Below, piece after piece: positions 43,602-51,930 of a DNA stretch of 64,000 bases. Position numbers and translations under genes: made by a program. Every line of letters begins with the position of its first letter. Within the stretch, counting starts at the first letter, position 1. Location of the stretch: assembly GCA_036009625.1 (NCBI GenBank), contig DASYLJ010000096.1:1-64000 (forward strand), read 5' to 3'. This stretch comes from DASYLJ01 sp036009625 (GTDB taxonomy: Bacteria; Desulfobacterota; Binatia; DP-6). The notes under the pieces are model-generated. The model saw nothing but the letters and a program-made list of their open reading frames with translations. It was not told the DNA's origin and searched no databases.

Positions 43602-44783
43602 ATGACGATGCTGCGGTTTCCCGAAGGCTTCGTCTGGGGCACCGCCACCGCGGCGCACCAGGTGGAAGGCTCGAACTGGAACAACGACTGGTGGGACTGG
43701 GAGCACACACCCGGGTCCCCCTGCCGCGAGCCCAGCGGCGACGCCTGCGACCACTATCATCGCTATCCCCAGGACATCCTGCTGCTCGCCGAGCTCGGCT
43801 TCAAAGCGTACCGCTTCTCGCTCGAGTGGAGCCGCATCGAGCCCGAGGAGGGCGAGTTCTCGGTGGCGCAGCTCGACCACTATCGCCGCATGTGCGCCGC
43901 CTGCCACGAGAACGGCCTCCTCCCCATCGTCACCTACCACCACTTCACTACGCCGCGCTGGGTGGCGGCCAAGGGCGGCTGGACCGATCCGGAGACGGCC
44001 GAGCGCTTCGCCCGCTTCTGCGAGCGCACCGCGAAGCACATCGGCGACCTGACGTCGTTCGTGTGCACCCTGAACGAGCCCAACATCGTCGCCACGTTCG
44101 GGCATCGGTGGGGGCTGTTCCCGCCCGGGCTGCGCGACCACGCGATGCGCCTGCGCGCCAACGAGACGCTGATCGCCGCGCACCGGCTCGCGGTCGACGT
44201 CATCAAGTCGGGCCCCGGCAACGCGCCCGTCGGCATGACGCTCGCGATGCAGGAGCACCAGGCCGTCGACGGCGGCGAGCAGCACGTCGCCGACGAGCTG
44301 GCGGTCATGGAAGACCCCTATCTCGAGGCGGCGCGTGGCGACGACTTCTTCGGCGTCCAGACCTACTCGCGGTTGCGCTTCGGCCCGAACGGCATGGTCG
44401 GCCCCGAGCCCGGCGTGCCGACGACGCAGATGGGCTACGAGTTCTGGCCGCAGGCGCTCGAGTTCACCATCCGTCGCGCCTGGGACAAGACGCACCACGT
44501 GCCGATCCTGGTCACCGAGAACGGCATCGGCACCGACGACGACCTCGACCGCATCGAGTACGTGAAGCAGGCGCTCGCCGGCGTGCGCGCCTGTCTGGAT
44601 CACGGCATCGACGTGCGCGGGTACGTCTACTGGAGCCTGCTCGACAACTTCGAGTGGGCGCTCGGCTACGGCCCGACGTTCGGGCTGGTGGCCGTCGACC
44701 GCACGACGCAGCACCGCCATCCGAAACCGAGCGCACGCTGGCTGGGCGAGATCGCCCGCGCGAACGCGCTCGCAGCGCATTAG
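43602..44783 (+). CDS. Glycoside hydrolase family 1 beta-glucosidase
   Basis: 393 residues from the ATG at 43602 (MTMLRFPEGFVWGTATAAHQVEG); a longer in-frame start has no family pattern. Family 1 retaining glycosidase: N-terminal FVWGTATAAHQVEG, acid/base Glu159 in TLNEPN, and nucleophile Glu306 in VTENGIG. The terminal region WSLLDNFEWALGYGPTFGLV and KPSARWLGEIA is typical. Somewhat shorter than many GH1 enzymes (about 440-470). No signal peptide, so it would act on imported oligosaccharides or glycosides. Five bases after its stop begins hairpin B of the composite repeat. Confidence 0.94.
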   Translation: MTMLRFPEGFVWGTATAAHQVEGSNWNNDWWDWEHTPGSPCREPSGDACDHYHRYPQDILLLAELGFKAYRFSLEWSRIEPEEGEFSVAQLDHYRRMCAACHENGLLPIVTYHHFTTPRWVAAKGGWTDPETAERFARFCERTAKHIGDLTSFVCTLNEPNIVATFGHRWGLFPPGLRDHAMRLRANETLIAAHRLAVDVIKSGPGNAPVGMTLAMQEHQAVDGGEQHVADELAVMEDPYLEAARGDDFFGVQTYSRLRFGPNGMVGPEPGVPTTQMGYEFWPQALEFTIRRAWDKTHHVPILVTENGIGTDDDLDRIEYVKQALAGVRACLDHGIDVRGYVYWSLLDNFEWALGYGPTFGLVAVDRTTQHRHPKPSARWLGEIARANALAAH

Positions 44784-44788
44784 AGAAT

Positions 44789-44886
44789 CGACCCAAGACC
44801 ATGTCTTGGGTCGGAAAGCACTGCGAGCGTGATGCTACACGACATGACCGCTCAGCATGCCGCGGCCGGCGAAGCCGGCGCGGCAT
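44789..44886. repeat. Composite two-hairpin element, copy 2 (downstream of GH1 gene)
   Basis: Hairpin B is a perfect 11-bp stem CGACCCAAGAC/GTCTTGGGTCG with a CAT loop (44789-44813), five bases after the glucosidase stop. After about 43 bp comes hairpin A (44857-44886), ATGCCGCGGCCGGC-GAA-GCCGGCGCGGCAT, the reverse complement of copy 1's hairpin A core. Both copies thus have the same gene-relative order: stop, 5 bases, hairpin B, spacer, hairpin A. The B stems share CGACCC...GGGTCG with differing inner bases, i.e. compensatory changes that keep pairing. Confidence 0.7.
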
Positions 44887-44932
44887 ACTGCTCCGACCGC
44901 CGGACTGACAGCGAACACATAGAGGAGACGAC

Positions 44933-45835
44933 ATGGGATTGCTCGACGGGAAAGTAGCCATCGTGACTGGTGCAGGCCGTGGGCTGGGACGTGAAGAGGC
45001 GTTGGCGCTCGCGAAGAACGGGGCCAAGGTCATCATCAACGACATCGGCGCGTCGCTGTCGGGCGAGGGCACCGACCAGTCGCCCGCGCAGGAGGTGGTC
45101 GCCGAGATCAAGTCCGCCGGCGGCGAGGCCGCCACCAACGGCGAGGACGTCTCCGACTGGAAGGGCGCCGAGCGCACCATCGCCCAGGCGTACGACACCT
45201 GGGGCCGGCTCGACATCCTCGTCAACAACGCGGGCGTGCTGCGCGACCGGATGAGCTTCAACATGAGCGAGGACGAGTTCGACCTCGTCATGAAGGTCCA
45301 CACCAAGGGCCACTTCGCGATGAGCCGTCACGCCTGCGAGCGCTGGCGCAACGCCGCCAAGACGACCGGCACGGTGTTCGGTCGCATCATCAACACGTCG
45401 TCGGAGGCGGGGCTGCTGGGCTCGGCCGGCAACAGCAACTACGCCATGGCCAAGGCCGCCATCGCGGCGCTGACGATCAGCCTGGCGCGTGAGATGGGCA
45501 AGTACGGCGTCACCGCCAACTTCATCGCGCCGCGCGCGCGCACGCGCATGACGATGTCGATGCCGAACAGCTCGATGTTCGACAAGCCCGAGACGGGCTT
45601 CGACTCGACCCACCCGGCGTGGCCCGCCGAGCTGGTCGTGTTCCTCGCCAGCGACGCCGCCGCCGACCTGAACGGTCAGGGCTTCATCGTCTGGGGCGGG
45701 CAGGTGACGCTGGTGCATGGCTGGCACGTGACGGGCCAGCTCAGCACGCCGGGGGAGCCGATCCTCGTGAAAGATCTGATCGCCCGCAAAGACGAGCTGT
45801 ACGGCGATCAGCCGAAGCAGCCCGTCTTCATGTGA
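44933..45835 (+). CDS. Short-chain dehydrogenase, (3R)-hydroxyacyl-CoA dehydrogenase-like (second copy)
   Basis: 300 residues. A ribosome-binding site GAGGAG lies six bases before the ATG. NAD(P) motif TGAGRGLG (near 13-20), NNAGVLRDRM, catalytic Ser in NTSSEAGLLG and YAMAK. It shares the inserted ASLSGEGTDQSPAQEVV loop and the DVSDWKGAE stretch with the gene at 13648, marking the HSD17B4/MFE-2-type subfamily. It probably dehydrogenates (3R)-hydroxyacyl-CoA in lipid breakdown. Distance from its paralogue and lack of operon partners leave the pathway open. Confidence 0.92.
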   Translation: MGLLDGKVAIVTGAGRGLGREEALALAKNGAKVIINDIGASLSGEGTDQSPAQEVVAEIKSAGGEAATNGEDVSDWKGAERTIAQAYDTWGRLDILVNNAGVLRDRMSFNMSEDEFDLVMKVHTKGHFAMSRHACERWRNAAKTTGTVFGRIINTSSEAGLLGSAGNSNYAMAKAAIAALTISLAREMGKYGVTANFIAPRARTRMTMSMPNSSMFDKPETGFDSTHPAWPAELVVFLASDAAADLNGQGFIVWGGQVTLVHGWHVTGQLSTPGEPILVKDLIARKDELYGDQPKQPVFM

Positions 45836-45839
45836 TCGG

Positions 45840-46022
45840 CTATTCGCTCTGCACGGGTGACGCGATCAGCGTGAGTGCGTTGAAGGCGAGCACCCAGTCT
45901 CCTGCCTGTACGTAGCTGCGGATTTCTTCCGGGGTGCAGCCGAGCTGCACCTCGGGGTCTTCCCAGAGCTCGATCGGCTCACCGTCGACGTAGAAACGCT
46001 GGCGTGTAGCGATGGTGTTCAC
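45840..46022 (-). CDS. Very small protein, second gene of a coupled pair
   Basis: 60 residues with a GTG start at 46022 overlapping the stop of the upstream small gene (GTGA, 46019-46022). The sequence (VNTIATRQRFYVDGEPIELWEDPEVQLGCTPEE, then YVQAGDWVLAFNALTLIASP) has no signal peptide or membrane segment. It reads like a compact alpha/beta domain with one Cys. Coding character is good (high third-position GC), and overlap with its partner argues it is real. No family recognised. It converges on the short-chain dehydrogenase gene 4 bp away. Confidence 0.62.
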   Translation of the reverse strand: MNTIATRQRFYVDGEPIELWEDPEVQLGCTPEEIRSYVQAGDWVLAFNALTLIASPVQSE

Positions 46023-46204
46023 GGCGCCTCCCCACATCGGTCATCGAGGATGCCGATGTCGAAGCGCGCGCCCCGGAAGTTTCCACAGAGCCGGACCGCG
46101 CCGGAATTGACCAGGTGGACGACGGTGGCGACCAGCTCGGCCTCGGTAGCGACGTTGTCGCTGACGACGGTCACGAGCTCGAGCAGGGTGGTCTGGTATG
46201 CCAT
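46019..46204 (-). CDS. Very small protein, first gene of a coupled pair
   Basis: 61 residues from the ATG at 46204, preceded at eight bases by the strong ribosome-binding site AGGAGGG. The sequence MAYQTTLLELVTVVSDNVAT, then EAELVATVVHLVNSGAVRLCGNF and RGARFDI looks like a small helix-strand domain. No known function. The strong ribosome-binding site followed by GTGA coupling to the second gene suggests the two products act together in fixed ratio, possibly as a complex or toxin-antitoxin-like pair; that last idea is a guess. Confidence 0.68.
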   Translation of the reverse strand: MAYQTTLLELVTVVSDNVATEAELVATVVHLVNSGAVRLCGNFRGARFDIGILDDRCGEAP

Positions 46205-46460
46205 GTCTGTGTCCCTCCTGGGACTGCTACGCGGGAAGGAGCAAGCCGGATGCCAGCACCCCCCAGCGTCGGTGGATACGACGCTTTCGGGCTGCGGCGC
46301 GTGTCACGGTGCTGCATCATGGGTCACTCGGGCGCTCAGTGCCCAATTTCGTGGCGCACCCATGACTCCGCGGAGCAAGTCACCAGTTGGGGCGGCGCAT
46401 ATAGCCCAAATGAGTGAGGCGGCGATCGCGATCTGCTGGGTACAGTCGCGATCAACGATC
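46205..46460. other. Non-coding stretch with several inverted repeats
   Basis: 256 bp of lower GC than its surroundings, upstream of the coupled small genes (minus strand) and of the C2HC small gene (plus). Inverted repeats seen: AGCGTCG/CGACGCT with a 7-base loop (46265-46285, followed by TTT on the plus strand); CATGGGT/ACCCATG (46318-46364); and GATCGCG/CGCGATC (46424-46453). It probably contains both divergent promoters and operator-like sites. No larger gene is credible here. Confidence 0.5.
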
Positions 46461-46688
46461 ATGACACCGCCACATTCCAGTGACTTGCAGCCCGCCGGCG
46501 CGTGCACCCTGTGCCGCGTGGTGTTCTTCGCCCGCCCCGACCAGTTCAGCGGCACCCGCGAGGTGATCCGCCTCCACGAGAGCATCTGCCCTGGTGGTGA
46601 GCGGCTCGGCGAGGTCGCGGTACCCTACGAGACGGCGCCCATGCGCCTCTCGGACGCGGTGCCGACGATGCCGTTCGGGCGACGCTGA
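46461..46688 (+). CDS. Small putative C2HC zinc-binding protein
   Basis: 75 residues from the ATG at 46461. Codons show the strong third-position GC bias of real genes in this window, except the first few. Cys15-x2-Cys18 (CTLC) and His39-x3-Cys43 (HESIC) could form a zinc site of the C2HC type. The rest (VVFFARPDQFSGTREVIRLHE, then GGERLGEVAVPYE) is unfamiliar. It lies 48 bp before the phosphatidylserine synthase gene on the same strand. Either a small regulator or a misread stretch; function unknown. Confidence 0.5.
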   Translation: MTPPHSSDLQPAGACTLCRVVFFARPDQFSGTREVIRLHESICPGGERLGEVAVPYETAPMRLSDAVPTMPFGRR

Positions 46689-46736
46689 CGATCTGACATT
46701 GCCCCCCCGCCCGATGGCGGGCATTAGGGGGCGAGC

Positions 46737-47372
46737 ATGGCTGCCGTCCCACCTCCCGCGCCCCGGTCGAAGTCGCTCGTCCGCTCGCTCGTTCCCGCGG
46801 ACTTCCTGACGCTCGGGAACGCCACCTGCGGCACGGTGGCCATCTTCCTTTGCCTCAACTACCTCGAGAGCGGCTACCACGCGCCGTTCCTCCTCGGCGC
46901 GTTCTGCCTCCTGCCGCTCGCGGTCGTGCTCGACGCCGCCGACGGCTACGTCGCGCGACGCCAGGACCGCTCGTCGGCCTACGGCGCCGATCTCGATTCG
47001 CTCGCCGACGTGGTCTCGTTCGGCGTGGCACCCGCGGTCCTCGGGTTCACGCTCGGCATGCGTGGCGTGTGGGACTCCATGGTGCTCTGCATCTTCGTCT
47101 GTTGCGGTGTGGCGCGGCTGGCGCGCTACAACGTGACGGCGGCATCGCTGTCTGGCGGCACCGGCAAGGTGCGCTACTACGAGGGCACTCCGATTCCGAC
47201 CAGCCTGATCCTCGTCGCCATGCTGGGGGTGGCGTGCTGGCAGGGTGCGATCGGCGAGGACCTGTGGTTCGGCCGCGTGCGGTTCGGGCCGGGATACCTG
47301 CACCCGCTGGTGCTGGTGTACCTGGTGAGCGGCGTCCTGATGGTGAGTCGGGTCCGCATCCCCAAGCCTTGA
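46737..47372 (+). CDS. pssA: CDP-diacylglycerol--serine O-phosphatidyltransferase
   Basis: 211 residues with about six membrane helices. The CDP-alcohol phosphatidyltransferase motif D-x2-D-G-x2-A-R-x8-G-x3-D-x3-D is complete (starting DAADGYVARR, then YGADLDSLAD). The start region SLVPADFLTLGNATCG is that of type II phosphatidylserine synthases, the first step of phosphatidylethanolamine synthesis in the inner membrane. Related phosphatidyl-alcohol transferases share the motif, but the N-terminus and VSFGVAPA segment favour PssA. The histidine kinase starts 35 bp downstream. Confidence 0.9.
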   Translation: MAAVPPPAPRSKSLVRSLVPADFLTLGNATCGTVAIFLCLNYLESGYHAPFLLGAFCLLPLAVVLDAADGYVARRQDRSSAYGADLDSLADVVSFGVAPAVLGFTLGMRGVWDSMVLCIFVCCGVARLARYNVTAASLSGGTGKVRYYEGTPIPTSLILVAMLGVACWQGAIGEDLWFGRVRFGPGYLHPLVLVYLVSGVLMVSRVRIPKP

Positions 47373-47407
47373 CGATCACTGTTCGCTCCGCGGGCGAGAT
47401 GCGGTAG

Positions 47408-49627
47408 GTGTTGGCTTCCGTGCGCGCGACGTCCCGATCCACCGTTTCGCTCCCCACCGCCGGATTCGCCGCCGCCCTGCTGCTGGTCACCGGGCTCGGC
47501 GTCCTGTCGTACGCCCGTCTGCAATCGACGCTCGCCGCGGGTGACGCCGCCCGCCATACCCTGCAGGTGCTGCAGGTGATCGAGGTCGTCCTCGGACGGC
47601 TTCGAGACGCCGAGACCGGCCAACGGGGTTTCGTGCTGACGGGCGAGGAGCCGTATCTCGAGCCCTATCGCACCAGTCGCCAGAAGCTGCCGCGCGACCT
47701 GAACCGGCTGCGCCGGCTCGCGAGCGACAATCCGGCGCAGGCAGTCCGCATGCTCCAGCTCGAGCCGCTGGTGGCGCAGAAGATGGTCGAGCTCGACCTG
47801 ACGATCGCGCTCCGGCGCGAGCGCGGATTCGAGTCTGCGCTCGAGATCGTCACCAAGGACACGGGCCGCGAGGCGATGGACGCCGCACGAGGCATCCTCG
47901 CGGACATGGCCACCGAGGAGCGCACCCTGCTGCGCGAGCAGGCCGCCGACCGCGAGCACGACGCGCGTCAGGCCACCGCCGCCGGCGTCGGCGGGAGCCT
48001 CCTCACCATCCTCCTGCTCGTGGGCTCCGCCCTGGCATTGCGCCGCCAGATGGAGCGACGCGCCGTCGCCGAGCACACCACCCGCGAGAGCCAGGAGCGC
48101 CTCCTCGTCACGCTCTCGAGCATCGGCGATGCGGTCATCGCCACCGACACCAGCGGCATCATCACGTTCATGAACCTGGTCGCGCAGACGCTCACCGGCT
48201 GGGGCCAGCTCGAGGCCCGCGGACGACCGCTGCCCGAGGTCTTCCGCATCGTCAACGAGACGAGTCGCATGACCGTCGAGAATCCCGTCGACAAGGTGCT
48301 GCGGGAAGGCCGCATCGTCGGCCTCGCGAACCATACCGTGCTGATCGGCCGTGACGGCACGGAGCTGCCCATCGACGACAGCGCCGCACCTATCCGCGAC
48401 GGGGACGGCGAGGTGATGGGCGTGGTCCTCGTGTTCCGTGACGTCAGCGAGCGCAAGGTGGCGGAAGAATCTCGCGAGCGCTACGTGCGCGCCGAGGCCG
48501 CGAACCAGGCCAAGGACGACTTCCTAGCCGTGCTGTCCCACGAGCTGCGCGCACCGCTCAACGCCATGCTCGGTTGGGTCCGTCTGCTGCAGCGGCCCGA
48601 GCGCACCGCGGCGACGATCGATCGCGCCATCGAGGTGCTGGAGCGCAACATCGGCACGCAGACGCGCGTCATCAACGAGCTGCTCGACGTGTCGCGCATC
48701 GTCTCGGGACGCCTGCAGCTCGAGCTCGAGCCGCTGAACCTGGTCGACATCGTGCGCGATGCCGTCGATTCGATCCGGGTCGCCGCCGAGGGCCGCGGGC
48801 TCGTGCTGATGCAGACGCTGCCCGAGCAGGCGGTGCTGCCGGTGCGGGGCGATCCCGCCCGCCTGCAGCAGGTCATGGGCAACCTGCTCACCAACGCCGT
48901 CAAGTTCACGCCGGCCGGCGGCCGCATCGACGTCATGCTGACGCGCGAGGTCGACGGCGCGCGCATCGTCGTGCGCGACACCGGTCAGGGCATCGCGCCC
49001 GAGTTCCTACCCTACGTCTTCGAGCGCTTCCGTCAGGCCGACAGCAGCACGAGTCGCGCTCATGGCGGTCTCGGCCTCGGTCTCGCCATCGCCCGCAGCC
49101 TGGTCGAGCGCCACGACGGTACGCTCACGGCGAGCAGCGAGGGAACGGGCCATGGCGCGACGTTCACGGTCGCGCTCCCGCTCGTGAGCGAGCTCCCGTC
49201 GCTCCCCATCGCGGCGCCCGCACGGGTCGATGGCGGCACGACCCTCGCCGACGTCAGCGTGCTCGTCGTCGAGGACGACGCCGACACGCTCGAAGCGTTG
49301 CGCCTGGCGCTCGAAGCGAGTGGTGCGCGCGTCCTCACGGCCACGAGCATGACGGCAGCGCTCGCCGCCTGGGAGGCAGCGAAGCCGCATGTCGTCGTCA
49401 GCGACATCAGCATGCCCGGCGGCGACGGATACGACCTGATCCGCGCCATCCGCGAGCGCGACGGCGGCCACACGCCCGCCGTCGCCATGACGGGCCTCGT
49501 CAGCAAGGAAGACCGCTCCGCCGCCCTCGCCGCCGGCTTCGACGCCCACCTCTCGAAGCCCATCGACCCCGACTACCTCGTCCGCTTCCTCACCACCCTC
49601 GCCGCCCGCACGCCCCTTCTCCACTGA
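47408..49627 (+). CDS. Hybrid sensor histidine kinase (CHASE3-PAS-HisKA-HATPase-REC)
   Basis: 739 residues, GTG start. TM1 (about 15-35) and TM2 (about 195-215) bracket a CHASE3-type sensor (QVIEVVLGRLRDAETGQRGF). A PAS domain follows (about 235-355). The HisKA phospho-acceptor is His378 in LSHELRAPLNAMLGW. The HATPase has N-box NLLTNAVKF, DTGQGIAPE and GGLGLGLAIARSL. A C-terminal receiver ends the protein with phospho-Asp666 (VVSDISMPGGDGYD) and conserved Thr and Lys (AMTG; SKPID). All catalytic residues are present. No response-regulator output gene is adjacent, so the signal and output are unknown. A hairpin follows the gene at 49676-49695. Confidence 0.94.
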   Translation: MLASVRATSRSTVSLPTAGFAAALLLVTGLGVLSYARLQSTLAAGDAARHTLQVLQVIEVVLGRLRDAETGQRGFVLTGEEPYLEPYRTSRQKLPRDLNRLRRLASDNPAQAVRMLQLEPLVAQKMVELDLTIALRRERGFESALEIVTKDTGREAMDAARGILADMATEERTLLREQAADREHDARQATAAGVGGSLLTILLLVGSALALRRQMERRAVAEHTTRESQERLLVTLSSIGDAVIATDTSGIITFMNLVAQTLTGWGQLEARGRPLPEVFRIVNETSRMTVENPVDKVLREGRIVGLANHTVLIGRDGTELPIDDSAAPIRDGDGEVMGVVLVFRDVSERKVAEESRERYVRAEAANQAKDDFLAVLSHELRAPLNAMLGWVRLLQRPERTAATIDRAIEVLERNIGTQTRVINELLDVSRIVSGRLQLELEPLNLVDIVRDAVDSIRVAAEGRGLVLMQTLPEQAVLPVRGDPARLQQVMGNLLTNAVKFTPAGGRIDVMLTREVDGARIVVRDTGQGIAPEFLPYVFERFRQADSSTSRAHGGLGLGLAIARSLVERHDGTLTASSEGTGHGATFTVALPLVSELPSLPIAAPARVDGGTTLADVSVLVVEDDADTLEALRLALEASGARVLTATSMTAALAAWEAAKPHVVVSDISMPGGDGYDLIRAIRERDGGHTPAVAMTGLVSKEDRSAALAAGFDAHLSKPIDPDYLVRFLTTLAARTPLLH

Positions 49628-49675
49628 GTCAGCGCGGCGCCGCCCAAAGCCCCAAGGTTCGAGGACGCGGCCGCA

Positions 49676-49695
49676 GCCGCTTCGGTGGAAGCGGC
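49676..49695. terminator. Hairpin downstream of the histidine kinase
   Basis: GCCGCTTC (49676-49683), loop GGTG, GAAGCGGC (49688-49695): a perfect 8-bp stem 49 bp after the kinase stop. No T-run follows, so it would be a weak or Rho-assisted terminator. Its right arm touches the left arm of the larger inverted-repeat element at 49691. Confidence 0.4.
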
Positions 49696-49825
49696 GAGGG
49701 GCGGTAGGGGCATAGCGCGCCCGCAGCTGCTAGCGCGCGCCCCGACTCTCGATGTGCTGCTGCGGTCCTTCGACGGCGCGCTTGCAGCGAGGACGGCGCG
49801 CGTAGCCCCTACCGTCCCTCGCCGC
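49691..49825. repeat. 135-bp element with 31-bp imperfect terminal inverted repeats
   Basis: Left arm 49691-49721 and right arm 49795-49825 are inverted copies, with 27 of 31 positions matching; the outer 21 bp (GCGGCGAGGG-x-CGGTAGGGGC) match at 20 of 21. The 73-bp middle has no coding sense. It fills most of the gap between two convergent genes. This could be a MITE-like relic or a long-range structured RNA. No target-site duplication is obvious at the edges. Confidence 0.6.
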
Positions 49826-49855
49826 GCCCCGCAGGCCGCTCCAGGCCCCCCGTCC

Positions 49856-51844
49856 TCAGAACTGCGGCCCCGTGCACGGCAGCCCAACGCAGACGTCCTC
49901 GATGAGGCCGTGCGGATGCCAGAAGTCGTCCTTCAGCGCCTGCACCGCCGGGATCTTCGGCGTGTCGTCGTGCGGATCATGCCCGACGCGCGGCGGCGTG
50001 TTCTCGAGCGGCGACAGCTCGGCGCCCGTGTCCCAGAGGAAGTAGGCCGACCGCGGCCAGGGGTAGTACGGGATCGCGCCGATGCCGAAGTCGTGCTCGC
50101 CCCCGAACTGACGCCCGGCGCCCACCAGCGGCTCGTGCCGCAGGATGCCCATGGTGCGCGCTTCGACCTGCAGCGAGAACTCGCTCACCTGATGATCTCC
50201 GACGGCACCGAGCAGCAGGACCTCCTTGCGCGGCGTGCGCGGATACGGCTTCGCCGTCACGTGCTGCGCGTAGCCGTTGGTCTCGCCGCGATCCCACAGC
50301 ATCTGGATGATGTTGAGGGCCTGCAGCTGCACGACGGTGTCGGGGTACCCGATGTCGAGGAACACCTTGTAGAGGTCGAAGTCGACGCTCCGGGGCAGCA
50401 GCGTCGAGTAGTTCATGCCCGCCTCGCCCAGCACGCAGCGACGGAAGTCCTGCGCCACCGCGCACAGCGCGCCGCCCACGATCGCCCCTTGGCTGTTGCC
50501 GTCGAAGTAGAGCTGTTCGGTGTCGATCGCCGGCACGCCCCCGACCTGGAACGCCGCGTTGCTCGCGAAGCCGTCGGGATGCCGCATCAGGCGGCCGAGG
50601 ACGAGGAAGTTCAGGAAGCCCTGCTGCAGACGATCGGCGAGCGACGCGAAGCGCGAGAGGTCCTGGAGGATGGTGATGGCATTGCCCACGTCCTCCTCGG
50701 CCATGCCGATCCAGTCGGTGGCGCAGTAAGCGACGTTGTAGGTGGCGCTCATGTTGCGGACGAGCGACCCGTTCACCTCGCCCTGATCGCCGAGCAGACC
50801 GTGACCGTAGAGCGACATCCGCGCCGGGCCCGTCAGCGCGCTGTTCGGCAGGTTGCAGGTGAACGTCGCCGTGAAGGGCAGCGTCTGGCGCTGCGGAACA
50901 CCATTCGCATCGAGCGCGAAGCGATTGCCGGCGCTGCCGTTCCCCGTCAGGTAGAGCGGCACCTCGAACGTCCCCTGGATGCGGCGACGGAACTGCGGCG
51001 ACGGGTTCTCGATCACCGACGTCACGGTGAACGCCGGCGCGCGACCACCGAGCGTGCGGAAGGCGTCGTCGCGGATGCGCAGCATGCGGTCGGCGATGTT
51101 GCGGCCGCTGGCGACGGTGAACTCGAAGGCGATCTGCAGGTCGTCGCGTGCGATGCCGGCGCTCTTGAGGCTGCGGAACACCTTCTCCATCTGCGGGCGG
51201 CGCGACTCGAACGTGGCGTCGGTGGTGCAGGAGCCGTCACGGTAGGACGCGAACGCCGGCGACGCCGGCAGCACGGCGCCACCGCCGTCGACGAGGCCAC
51301 GGACGGCGACGATGTAGCGGCGCCCCTCGAGGAAGTTCGTCACCGGCCGCACGACCACGGCGCGGTTGCCCGCCGCCGAGTTCATGTCGGTCTCGGCCCA
51401 CACCGGCCAGCGCCTGCCGGTGCGCGCGTCGATGACGACGACGGGCGAGTCGGCGTCGAGCGAGCTGCTGGTGGTGGTGATCGACGGCGCGCCCGACTGG
51501 GCGAGGTCGACCGTCGGCCACCACATGAGGATGGCCGCACCGGGACTGAACCCGTCGCTGCGATTCAGCTCGGCGACCTCGAGTGGCGTTCCACCGACGT
51601 TCTTCGGGACGCCGTTCGCCGTGAAGTTGATGCGACGACCCGTGCGGCTGCCGCCGTCGGCACGGGTGAAGTAGTCGTTCGGGAAGGGGAACATGCAGTG
51701 CTCGGGTGCGATCGGATCGCAGTCGGCCTGCTGCGACAGGTCGATGCCGAGATCGGCGGGGTTCTGCGGATTGGCGCAGGTGGCGGCCAACCCCCGACCG
51801 GCACACAGCAGCAGCAGCGACGCAGCGACGAAGCGGGACGTCAT
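49856..51844 (-). CDS. Large secreted alpha/beta-hydrolase-like protein
   Basis: 662 residues. A signal peptide (1-20, ending GLAA) precedes a mature protein whose parts align throughout with the hydrolase portion of the gene at 51931: CMFPFPNDYFTRADGGSRTGRRI, NRSDGFSPGAAI, DWIGMAEEDVGNAI and FDGNSQGAIVGG. The last is a G-N-S-Q-G nucleophile elbow near residue 447. AVGDHQVSEF (Asp) and a C-terminal His in HDPHDDTPKI are candidates for the other catalytic residues. A secreted esterase or lipase is likely; the family is not formally recognised. A good ribosome-binding site (AAGGGAG) precedes the ATG. The paralogue lies 86 bp upstream on the same strand. Confidence 0.8.
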   Translation of the reverse strand: MTSRFVAASLLLLCAGRGLAATCANPQNPADLGIDLSQQADCDPIAPEHCMFPFPNDYFTRADGGSRTGRRINFTANGVPKNVGGTPLEVAELNRSDGFSPGAAILMWWPTVDLAQSGAPSITTTSSSLDADSPVVVIDARTGRRWPVWAETDMNSAAGNRAVVVRPVTNFLEGRRYIVAVRGLVDGGGAVLPASPAFASYRDGSCTTDATFESRRPQMEKVFRSLKSAGIARDDLQIAFEFTVASGRNIADRMLRIRDDAFRTLGGRAPAFTVTSVIENPSPQFRRRIQGTFEVPLYLTGNGSAGNRFALDANGVPQRQTLPFTATFTCNLPNSALTGPARMSLYGHGLLGDQGEVNGSLVRNMSATYNVAYCATDWIGMAEEDVGNAITILQDLSRFASLADRLQQGFLNFLVLGRLMRHPDGFASNAAFQVGGVPAIDTEQLYFDGNSQGAIVGGALCAVAQDFRRCVLGEAGMNYSTLLPRSVDFDLYKVFLDIGYPDTVVQLQALNIIQMLWDRGETNGYAQHVTAKPYPRTPRKEVLLLGAVGDHQVSEFSLQVEARTMGILRHEPLVGAGRQFGGEHDFGIGAIPYYPWPRSAYFLWDTGAELSPLENTPPRVGHDPHDDTPKIPAVQALKDDFWHPHGLIEDVCVGLPCTGPQF

Positions 51845-51930
51845 GGACGGGCTCCCTTCCGGAACGTGAAGCGTGGCGGCCGCGCGTGGAATCCACGCGC
51901 GGCCGCCGTCGTGATCAGAACGTCAGTGCC

